From contig NZ_BPRE01000007.1 of assembly GCF_022179765.1 (NCBI RefSeq), positions 186,001 through 250,000 of the forward strand: a stretch of DNA of 64,000 nt, written 5' to 3'. The stretch comes from Methylorubrum suomiense (GTDB lineage: Bacteria > Pseudomonadota > Alphaproteobacteria > Rhizobiales > Beijerinckiaceae). Both the position numbers and the translations under genes were made by a program. The notes beneath the pieces were generated by a model. The model was not told where the DNA came from. It ran no database searches and saw nothing but the letters and a program-made list of their open reading frames with translations. Shown one piece after another: positions 56,125 to 64,000 of the stretch (position 1 is its first letter; every line of letters starts with the position of its first letter).

Positions 56125-56514
56125 TCAGCGCGGTTGGGTGACGCCTCGCTCCTTCAGGAACTTCTCCATCCAGGCGATCTCGCCATCCTGCGAACGAACG
56201 ATCTCCTCCGCGAGCTTGCGGATCTCCGGGTTCTTCGAATGCTCCAGGGCCACCTTCGCCATGGCGACGGCGCCCCGGTGATGGGGGATCATGCCGCGCA
56301 CGAAATCGACGTCGACATCACCGGTGTAGCGGATCGCCATCTCGCCGTGCATCTGCGCGTCGGCCTTCCGGAAGGCACGGGTCGCGGAGGTCTCGACCTC
56401 CTTGCTGGATGAGGACGTCGTCCCGTGATCGTGGTGATGGGAGCCCTCGGCGAGAGCGAGAGTAGCCACACCGCAGGCGGCGGCGAGGACGGCGAGGATC
56501 GGCAGGCTTTTCAT
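56125..56514 (-). CDS. DUF305 domain exported protein
   Basis: A 129-residue protein with a signal peptide (KSLPILAVLAAACGVATLAL, cleavage near ALA-EG), a His-rich stretch SHHHDHG and the DUF305 core VDFVRGMIPHHRGAVAMAKV and DGEIAWMEKFLKERG. DUF305 proteins have a four-helix fold of the ferritin-like type and are linked to metal handling, often copper. It is co-directional with the P450 gene upstream and the Pao genes follow the opposite direction of the gap. Confidence 0.85.
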   Translation of the reverse strand: MKSLPILAVLAAACGVATLALAEGSHHHDHGTTSSSSKEVETSATRAFRKADAQMHGEMAIRYTGDVDVDFVRGMIPHHRGAVAMAKVALEHSKNPEIRKLAEEIVRSQDGEIAWMEKFLKERGVTQPR

Positions 56515-56572
56515 GGGCAGGCAAACTCTTCAGTCGGCATCGCGGGCATTCGGAAGCGGTGCCACATCGGCG

Positions 56573-57979
56573 TCAATGACGCCGCGTGACGACCATTCGC
56601 AAGCCGTTCTTCGGGCGCAAGGTCACGCGATGGAGTGGCGTGACCGGCGGATGCCCTTCCGGCAGGGTGAGCCGCACCGCGTGGATGACGCGGGCAAGGA
56701 CGAGGGTCGCCTCGTGCAGCGAGAAGCTCTGGCCGATGCAGATCCGGGGGCCGGCACCGAACGGCAGGTAGGAGAAGCGTCGGACCGCGTCCCGCCGCTC
56801 GCCGAAGAACCGATCCGGGATGAACGCGTCGGGCGCCTCCCACAGCTTCTTGTGCCGCTGCATCACGTAGGGCGCGATGATCACGGTCGAGTTGCGGGGG
56901 ATCTTCACACGGCCGATGCGATCGTCGCGCAGCGCTTGGCGGCTGAGGAACGGCACCGGCGGGAACAGCCGCAAGGTCTCTTCCATCACCGCCTTCGTGA
57001 AGGGAAGGCGGTCGAGCCGCATGGTGCCGTCGCCGCCGACGGCGGCATCGACCTCTGCCTCGAGTCGGGACTGCACCGCCTCGTCCTGCGAGATGCAGTA
57101 GAGCGCCCAGGTGAGGGCGTTGGCGGTCGTCTCGTGTCCGGCGGCGATGAAGGTGACGATGTTGGCCTTCACCTCCAGGTCCGAGAGGCCCTTGCCGGAT
57201 TCGGGATCCTGCGCCGCCAGAAGCAGGGTCATCAGATCGTGGGGCGCCTCGCCCCTGGCCAGCGCCGCCTTGCGACGATCCAGAAGTTCGTCGACGACTT
57301 CGGCGAAGTATCGCAATGACGGCCGCGCCTTGAGCCGCCCGAGCCGGGGCACGAAGCCGGGGACGCCGAACACGTCGAGCGGGTCGATCGGCCCGATCGA
57401 TTCGAGAAGACGCGTCAGGGCGCGGCCGAGAGCATCGGGATCGCCGGGCAGGCCCTGGGTGAAGATCGTCCGCTCCAGCACGTCGAGGGTGGTGCGGGTC
57501 ATCTCCAGCACGACATCGATGCTGGCGCCGTCGCGGCGGGCGAGGCGCTTGGCGACCCGGGCGCCGGCGGCATCCATCTGTGTGAGGAAGCCGGCGACGT
57601 GGCGCGCGGAGAAGATCGGCGCCATGGTGCGGCGCTGCAGGCGCCACTCGTCACCCTCGGCGGTCAGCAGGCCGTTTCCGAGACCGGGAGCGAGCACGCG
57701 GCGTTGCAGGTCGTCCTTGCGGTAATTCGCACCGTTCTCGACCAGGAGGTAGCGCACGAGATCGGGCTCGCTCACCACCGTGATGCGCCCCATCGCGCCC
57801 TCGCCCGCTACGACGAAATCCTCGAAATGCGATTCCATCCAGGTCGCGATGGAGTTCTCCCGCACGGCCTTGAGGAAGGCGAACAGACCGAGCGGCCGGG
57901 TTAGCGGTGGCGGCACTTGCGGCCGGAACGGCGGGCGCGCCGTGAGGGTCTCGGCCGTAAGGGAAATCGTGTCCTGCAT
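56573..57979 (-). CDS. Cytochrome P450
   Basis: A 468-residue heme monooxygenase. The I-helix is AGHETTANA, the K-helix ExxR is in EETLRLFPP, and the heme-ligand cysteine is C414 in FGAGPRICIGQSF. It has an N-terminal proline-rich segment but no clear membrane anchor. Its electron partner genes (ferredoxin, reductase) are not adjacent, and substrate cannot be predicted. It precedes the DUF305 gene and diverges from fumC with 121 bases between. Confidence 0.92.
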   Translation of the reverse strand: MQDTISLTAETLTARPPFRPQVPPPLTRPLGLFAFLKAVRENSIATWMESHFEDFVVAGEGAMGRITVVSEPDLVRYLLVENGANYRKDDLQRRVLAPGLGNGLLTAEGDEWRLQRRTMAPIFSARHVAGFLTQMDAAGARVAKRLARRDGASIDVVLEMTRTTLDVLERTIFTQGLPGDPDALGRALTRLLESIGPIDPLDVFGVPGFVPRLGRLKARPSLRYFAEVVDELLDRRKAALARGEAPHDLMTLLLAAQDPESGKGLSDLEVKANIVTFIAAGHETTANALTWALYCISQDEAVQSRLEAEVDAAVGGDGTMRLDRLPFTKAVMEETLRLFPPVPFLSRQALRDDRIGRVKIPRNSTVIIAPYVMQRHKKLWEAPDAFIPDRFFGERRDAVRRFSYLPFGAGPRICIGQSFSLHEATLVLARVIHAVRLTLPEGHPPVTPLHRVTLRPKNGLRMVVTRRH

Positions 57980-58101
57980 CGGCCGAACAACCTTCGCGGT
58001 GACGGAGCGGGAGATGCGTCACGCCCCTCCGCGGGGCGCCATCGCGCTCGAGCCTCGGCTTCGTTAAGTAGGGGCACGCCCGAGCCAACGAAGAGGCCAC
58101 G

Positions 58102-59532
<1,431 letters not shown>

Positions 59533-59545
59533 GCGCAAACTTCCG

Positions 59546-59575
59546 GCCCGGCGCGGGCGATACCCTGCGCCGGGC
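59546..59575 (+). terminator. Hairpin between fumC and DUF4169 gene
   Basis: Nine-base stem GCCCGGCGC / GCGCCGGGC with inner GGG/CCC pairing, 14 bases past the fumC stop and 16 bases before the GTG of the next gene. No T-run; it may reduce transcription into the DUF4169 gene or mask its ribosome-binding site. Confidence 0.5.
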
Positions 59576-59591
59576 GATGACGGAGGACGGG

Positions 59592-59780
59592 GTGGCCGAG
59601 ATCATCAACCTGCGGCAGGTGCGCAAGGCGCGCGAGAAGGCCGAGCGGGAGGCGAAGGCTGCGGAGAACCGGGTTCTGTTCGGCCGTCCCAAGAAGGCCA
59701 AGACCCTGGCCGAGACGCGCAAGTCCATTGAGACCGCCCGCCACGAAGGCCACCGTCTGACCGATCCCGACAAGGAATGA
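59592..59780 (+). CDS. DUF4169 small protein
   Basis: A 62-residue charged protein (VAEIINLRQVRKAREKAERE, NRVLFGRPKKAKTLAETRKS), fully alphaproteobacterial in distribution. The GTG at 59592 follows GGAGGACG; the ATG at 59577 is an alternative. Its stop overlaps the start of the ribbon-helix-helix gene, indicating translational coupling. Function unknown. Confidence 0.8.
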   Translation: MAEIINLRQVRKAREKAEREAKAAENRVLFGRPKKAKTLAETRKSIETARHEGHRLTDPDKE

Positions 59781-60022
59781 GCGCGGCACCGCAGCCGGGC
59801 ATCGTCAAGCGCTCGGTCAGTATCGCGGGCCATCGCACCAGCATCTCGCTCGAGACCGAGTTCTGGGAGGCCCTCCAGGCCCTGGCTCGAACCCGGGGCC
59901 AATCGGTCCAGGCCCTCGTCGGCGCCGTGGATGCGGCGCGCGAAGGGCGCAATCTCTCTTCGGCGATCCGGGTTTTTGTCCTGGAAGCCTGTCAGACGGC
60001 CACGACTGGCCGGACGGATTAG
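59777..60022 (+). CDS. Ribbon-helix-helix domain protein
   Basis: An 81-residue protein with the RHH_4-type fold: a beta strand (VKRSVSIAGHRTSISLE) and two helices (EFWEALQALARTRGQSVQAL and SSAIRVFVLEACQ). Such proteins in alphaproteobacteria bind DNA or act as partners of the DUF4169 neighbour; this is a possible regulator. The ATG overlaps the preceding gene by four bases. Confidence 0.82.
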   Translation: MSAAPQPGIVKRSVSIAGHRTSISLETEFWEALQALARTRGQSVQALVGAVDAAREGRNLSSAIRVFVLEACQTATTGRTD

Positions 60023-60364
60023 TCCGAGAGAATTTGACCTGTCACGGAGACGTGAAGAGGCAAAATTTGGCGCCGCTACCCACCTCCGAACAACCCGTCG
60101 CTGCAAAATTATGTATACAGATACTACCTAGAAATGAATAAGGCAGTTAATTTAATGTAGATGCGGCGTTTTTGTATTAATACGTCGAAAGTTGCTCGAT
60201 GAGCGCGCATTTTCTGGCGCATCCCGGCTCGAAATCACACGGGTCGTCAGTCGCCGTCTTCATCAATCGTTGAGCGTCCCGGTATTGTCGTCTCGCCGCG
60301 GGGGAGAGCTCCGACGGCGCGCCAGACCGGCCGCGGCCGTGACGAGCGTGTCGGGAGAATCGTC
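60023..60364. other. AT-rich spacer before the chemoreceptor gene
   Basis: 342 bases without a gene. Bases 60060-60190 are AT-rich for this genome and include a palindrome GTATTAATAC (60174-60183). It probably holds the promoter of the chemoreceptor; no clear consensus sequence found. Confidence 0.55.
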
Positions 60365-62074
60365 ATGGGTTCGGGTTCGGGAACGCGCCGAGGGATATCT
60401 CTCAAGACAACCCTCGCCGGCCTCTTCGCCCTGATGGCGGCCATAGCCTGCGGGCAGGGCATACTCTCGACGATCAAGCTGTCGGGGATCCGCTACGAGG
60501 CCAATGAGGTATCGACCAATTGGCTGCCATCGATGACCGCACTCGCGGGGCTGCGCAGCGAAATCGATCAGGTCCGCATCCTCCAATACCGCTACATCAC
60601 CGCATCCGCTGATCCTCAGCGCCGCGCCACGCATCGGACCGACTACCTCGCGTCGCTCGGGGCCGTGTCGACCGCCCGGAACCGGTACGAGCCGCTGATC
60701 TCCTCCGAGGAAGAGCGCAGCGTCTACGCGCCCTTCCTGCGCTTGTGGGAACAGTATCTCGTCATGAACCGGCCGATCGAGTCACTGGTCGAGGCCGGCA
60801 AGTTCGACGAGGCGCTGACGGTTCTCGTCGCAGCGGAGAACATCCGGACCTACGCGGCGATGCGCGAGGTCATCATGCAGGACGTCCTATTGAACGAGCG
60901 CGGCGCGAAACACAGCGCTGCTGTCAGCGTGGCCGAGGCGGAGGCGGCGAGCGTCGCGTCCTACGTGGCGATGGCCCTTGCCGTCGCGGTCGCCGTCGCC
61001 GCTTCGATGATGGCCATGCTGCGCATCGCCCGACCGATCACCGCCATGACGGCGGCGATGGACCGCCTCGCCTCGGGCGATGCCACCGCCGTGACACCGT
61101 ACCAGGAGCGTCGTGACGAGATCGGTGCGATGGCCGCCGCCGTTCAGGTGTTCAAGGACAATCTCATCCGCAGCCGCGCTCTCGAAGAGGAATCCGCTCT
61201 CGCCCGCGCCGGTGCGGAAGCCCAGCGCAAGGCCGCCACCCTGGCCATGGCCGACGGCTTCGAGCGCGCTGTGAGCGGGATCGTCGCCTCTGTGGGAGCG
61301 GCCGCGACGCAGCTCCAAGCGACCGCGCGGAGCATGGCCGGTACGGCGTCGCAGACGGCGGGACAATCGACGTCGGTGGCGGCCGCCGCCGAGGAAGCCG
61401 CCGCGAATGTCGGCACTGTCGCCGCAGCGGCGGAGGAACTCGGGGCCTCCGTGCAGGAGATCGGTCGACAGGTCGACGGCTCGGCGCTGCTCGCCGGGAG
61501 CGCCGTGACCGAAGCGAGCGAAACCGCCGTCCTGGTACAGGAATTGAGCGGCGCTGCGACCCGGATCGGCGACGTGGTGGCGATGATCTCGACGATCGCC
61601 GGACAGACCAATCTGCTGGCGCTCAACGCGACGATCGAGGCGGCGCGCGCCGGCGACGCCGGTCGCGGCTTCGCCGTCGTCGCGGCCGAGGTCAAGGAAC
61701 TCGCCAACCAGACCGCGCGGGCCACCGACGAGATCTCGAATCAGATCGGCCGGATCCAGGACTCGACCGGCAGGGCGGTCGGCGCGATCGACGGCATCAC
61801 CGACCGGATCCGCCAGATCAGCGGCGTTGCCACCTCGATCGCCGCGGCCGTCGAGCAGCAGGGCGCGGCCACGCAGGAGATCGTCCGCAACGTGGCCCAG
61901 GCGGCGGCCGGAACCGGTGAGGTGACCGCCAACATCGTAACGGTCGCCCAGGCGGCGGAGCGGACCGGCACGGCGGCGAACGAAGTGCTCGGCGCGGCCT
62001 CCGGCCTGTCTCAGCAATCCGAACACCTGCGTACCGAGGTTCAGCGCTTCCTCGACACGGTCCGCGCGGCCTGA
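60365..62074 (+). CDS. Methyl-accepting chemotaxis protein
   Basis: A 569-residue chemoreceptor. Two transmembrane helices (about 12-34 and 198-218) flank a four-helix-bundle ligand domain of about 160 residues. A HAMP domain follows (about 220-275) and the signalling domain has the conserved tip [30 protein letters not shown] (split for length). No C-terminal CheR-binding pentapeptide. Ligand unknown. It is independent of the flagellar block at 46-51 kb. Confidence 0.93.
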   Translation: MGSGSGTRRGISLKTTLAGLFALMAAIACGQGILSTIKLSGIRYEANEVSTNWLPSMTALAGLRSEIDQVRILQYRYITASADPQRRATHRTDYLASLGAVSTARNRYEPLISSEEERSVYAPFLRLWEQYLVMNRPIESLVEAGKFDEALTVLVAAENIRTYAAMREVIMQDVLLNERGAKHSAAVSVAEAEAASVASYVAMALAVAVAVAASMMAMLRIARPITAMTAAMDRLASGDATAVTPYQERRDEIGAMAAAVQVFKDNLIRSRALEEESALARAGAEAQRKAATLAMADGFERAVSGIVASVGAAATQLQATARSMAGTASQTAGQSTSVAAAAEEAAANVGTVAAAAEELGASVQEIGRQVDGSALLAGSAVTEASETAVLVQELSGAATRIGDVVAMISTIAGQTNLLALNATIEAARAGDAGRGFAVVAAEVKELANQTARATDEISNQIGRIQDSTGRAVGAIDGITDRIRQISGVATSIAAAVEQQGAATQEIVRNVAQAAAGTGEVTANIVTVAQAAERTGTAANEVLGAASGLSQQSEHLRTEVQRFLDTVRAA

Positions 62075-62108
62075 GGCGCCCCATAAGCGTGACCGCATCG
62101 AATCGATC

Positions 62109-62609
62109 TCAGAGCGCGCCCTCGCGGATCGCTCCGGGATCGGCCAAAGCGTGCAGCAATCCGGCGGCGAGATGGGCGAAGCGCAGGGTCACGGCCTTGC
62201 GTCGCGGTCCACTCAGGGGATGATCCGGGGGCGCACGCAGGATCGCAGCGCCGAAGGCATCGGCGACGATGAGGCCGCAATCCTCCGGGATAAGGCTTTC
62301 GGGTACGCTCTCGGGAATCGCGAAGTAGAACCGATCGCAGTAATCGCGGTAATCCGGCCATTTCCGGTCCGCACGGAAATCGGCCACGCTCGACTTGATC
62401 TCGACGATGGTGAGCTTTCCCGCTCCGCACAGGGCGATCACGTCGGCCCGACGCCCATTGGCGAGAGAGAATTCCGGCAAGGTTACGCAGCCCATTTCGG
62501 CAAACAGGCGACGGACCCCGCGCTGGATGTTGAGCGCCGTCGGCGATTGCCGCCGATCGGGCGGGAGAACCACGTGCGCGAGGGCGGGCGACGCGAGGGC
62601 TGTGGACAT
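62109..62609 (-). CDS. mmcB: MmcB family DNA repair protein
   Basis: A 166-residue protein with a PD-(D/E)XK nuclease-like core: MGCVTLPEFSLANGRRADVI gives the acidic residue and IVEIKSSVADFRADRKWPDY the ExK motif. MmcB is an SOS-induced repair factor of Caulobacter against mitomycin damage; homologues are widespread in alphaproteobacteria. Convergent with the chemoreceptor gene. The start is the first ATG. Confidence 0.88.
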   Translation of the reverse strand: MSTALASPALAHVVLPPDRRQSPTALNIQRGVRRLFAEMGCVTLPEFSLANGRRADVIALCGAGKLTIVEIKSSVADFRADRKWPDYRDYCDRFYFAIPESVPESLIPEDCGLIVADAFGAAILRAPPDHPLSGPRRKAVTLRFAHLAAGLLHALADPGAIREGAL

Positions 62610-62781
62610 GGCGGGGCGATGGCTTGCGGGTGAGGCCGAATCGTGACCGGCCTATCCTGGCAGGCGCCAGCCGCCGCTGTCACCTGCGGCAATGTTTCAG
62701 GCTTCTGATGCGGGTCGCTCCCGCGCTTCCGGGTTGGGCCCGGGGGGACGCTACGCATCCACCGGTAATTTCCGACCACGC

Positions 62782-63558
62782 TCATCCGAGGGCCGCGCGG
62801 ATCGCATCGAACCCGTCGCTCAGCGCCGCCGGGCCCGGTTGGAGGATCAGCGGCGACTTGATCTCATAGATACGCCCGGCCGCCACCGCGGGGATGTCGT
62901 GCCAGCCCGGCCGCGCGCGGATGCGCTCGATATTGACGCGCTTTCCGCACCAAGAGGCGAGAATCACGTCGGGTGCCGCGGCGATCACCTGCTCCGACGT
63001 GACGATGCGGTCCTTGGCGGCTTGGGCCCGGCTCAGATCCGGAAAGACGTCGCAGCCGCCCGCATGTCCGATCAGATCGGAGACCCAGCCGATGCCGGAG
63101 ATCATCGGCTCGTCCCATTCCTCGAAATAGACCTTAAGGCGTGGCCGTTCGGCTTCTGCCGCAGCGGCGTCCCTCAGACGCGCTTCGTAGGAGCGGGCCA
63201 GGGCGTCGGCCCGCTCCGCGGCGCCGACGAGGGCGCCCAGCGTGCGGATCATCGCGAGGCAGCCGGCCACGTCGCGCTGGTTGAAGAGGTGAACGGCGAT
63301 CCCCGCACGGGCGAGGTCGGCGGCGATCCCGGCCTGGAGGTCGGAAAAGGCGAGGACGAGGTCTGGGTCGAGGGCGAGGATCTTCGGGATGTCCGCGCTC
63401 GTGAAAGCCGAGACGCGCGGTTTCTCCTTGCGCACCCGCGGAGGGCGCACCGCGTAGCCCGAGACGCCGACGATGCGATGCTCCTCGCCGAGCAGATACA
63501 GCGTCTCGACGGTCTCCTCCGTCAGGCAGACGATCCGTTCGGGCGGGAAGCGGCGCAT
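62782..63558 (-). CDS. Cobalamin-binding protein (BtuF-like), no signal peptide
   Basis: A 258-residue protein of the class III periplasmic binding protein fold. ERIVCLTEETVETLYLLGEE opens the domain; PDLVLAFSDLQAGIAADLAR and ASWCGKRVNIERI are in the family pattern of BtuF/cobalamin-binding proteins. No export signal is seen, unlike true BtuF, so it may act in the cytoplasm or have a start missed upstream. The start ATG is two bases from the end of the DedA gene, suggesting an operon. No cobalamin riboswitch found. Confidence 0.78.
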   Translation of the reverse strand: MRRFPPERIVCLTEETVETLYLLGEEHRIVGVSGYAVRPPRVRKEKPRVSAFTSADIPKILALDPDLVLAFSDLQAGIAADLARAGIAVHLFNQRDVAGCLAMIRTLGALVGAAERADALARSYEARLRDAAAAEAERPRLKVYFEEWDEPMISGIGWVSDLIGHAGGCDVFPDLSRAQAAKDRIVTSEQVIAAAPDVILASWCGKRVNIERIRARPGWHDIPAVAAGRIYEIKSPLILQPGPAALSDGFDAIRAALG

Positions 63559-63559
63559 C

Positions 63560-64000
63560 TCAATGCTTGAACCATGTCAGCAAACCGGCTCCGGGGGCCA
63601 GCATCAGGAAGGCCCAGACGAAGGCCGATAGCCAGTTTGCGACCTGAAACGGGATGCGATTGACCCCGAAGGAGCCCGCCACCAGCGGCACTACTGCGCG
63701 GGCCGGACCGATGAAGCGCCCGATCGCCACTGCGCCCGCACCCCAGCGTCGGAGGAAATCCTCGGCCTTGTCGGTCATCTCAGGATAGCGCTTCATCGGC
63801 CAGACCCGCTTCACGTCGTCCTTGAAGTAATGGCCAACCTCGTAGGACACCCAATCGCCGATGCCGGCGCCGATGCCGGCCCCGATCACCATGGGCCAGA
63901 ACGGCAGGTCGCTCGATCCGATCAGCGCGCCGATGGCGAGCAGGATGAAGGTGGCGGGTACGAGCAGCGACAGGAACGCCAGCGACTCGCAGAAGGCGAT
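63560..64000 (-). CDS. DedA family membrane protein (5' end beyond the window)
   Basis: The 3' part of a DedA family gene, running off the right edge; the frame is open to base 64000 (coding IAFCESLAFLSLLVPATF and on). Visible motifs are the GDWVSYEVGHYF segment, the DedA loop FLRRWGAGAVAIGRFIGPAR and the following AVVPLVAGSFG. DedA proteins are polytopic and tied to envelope homeostasis and lipid scrambling. The start codon lies outside the window. Confidence 0.88.
   Translation of the reverse strand: MAFCESLAFLSLLVPATFILLAIGALIGSSDLPFWPMVIGAGIGAGIGDWVSYEVGHYFKDDVKRVWPMKRYPEMTDKAEDFLRRWGAGAVAIGRFIGPARAVVPLVAGSFGVNRIPFQVANWLSAFVWAFLMLAPGAGLLTWFKH

Noticed and set aside
62610..62781. Cobalamin riboswitch near the BtuF-like gene
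   Set aside because: The region is downstream of that gene on its strand and lacks a B12 box.

Overview
The window is a high-GC alphaproteobacterial chromosome segment, most likely from a Hyphomicrobiales species of the Methylobacterium/Methylorubrum type. The pointers are the split b'/b ATP synthase F0 operon with AtpI, the sppA-ihfB-lapA-trpF-trpB order, alphaproteobacterial families (DUF2865, DUF4169, MmcB, ribbon-helix-helix protein) and GGAAC-N16/17-CGTT promoters of the EcfG general stress response. The genus is inferred. There is no prophage, CRISPR array or complete insertion sequence; nearly everything is core or conserved accessory DNA.

Layout. 0-6 kb: a spore-photoproduct-lyase-like radical SAM protein, small membrane and outer-membrane proteins, an SRAP (YedK-type) gene with a helix-hairpin-helix-like partner, an SDR and an orphan osmoprotectant-binding protein in AT-richer DNA. 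6.2-7.2 kb: a gene-poor stretch with a possible 6S-like structured RNA, then tRNA-Met(CAT) with its own promoter and terminator. 7.3-11.4 kb: trpB, trpF, lapA-like, ihfB and sppA on the minus strand. 11.7-16.6 kb: a sugar O-methyltransferase, rpsA flanked by strong hairpins, and mutY. 16.8-21.1 kb: dciA-like, a DsbA-type protein and the F0 ATP synthase operon. 21.3-31.2 kb: glyA, nrdR-ribD-ribE, a membrane glycolipid locus (GT-C-like protein, GtrA, HAD-UbiA fusion), then ribH-nusB-thiL.

31-41.6 kb is a mixed region rich in very small stress-type proteins (two DUF1328 proteins, a KGG protein, a 47-residue basic protein, a Pro-rich protein, DUF3096). Several carry EcfG-type promoters and some carry their own terminators, so the region looks like a scattered general-stress regulon among housekeeping genes (ClC channel, metallo-hydrolase, MarR, cNMP-binding protein, L,D-transpeptidase). 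41.8-46 kb: pyruvate phosphate dikinase and a SleB-type hydrolase. 46-50.7 kb: a flagellar export block (flhA, fliR and four small FliJ/FlgJ/FlgN/FliL-like genes). 51-58 kb: a tandem MaoC protein, a PaoABC-like molybdenum aldehyde oxidoreductase, a DUF305 protein and a cytochrome P450. 58-64 kb: fumC, two small alphaproteobacterial proteins, a chemoreceptor, mmcB, a BtuF-like protein and the 3' part of a DedA gene cut by the window edge.

The most interesting signals are the EcfG promoter/small-protein set, the candidate 160-nt structured RNA, the probable frameshift near 28.8 kb, the hairpins around rpsA, and the perfect 14-bp inverted repeat at 52.1 kb.
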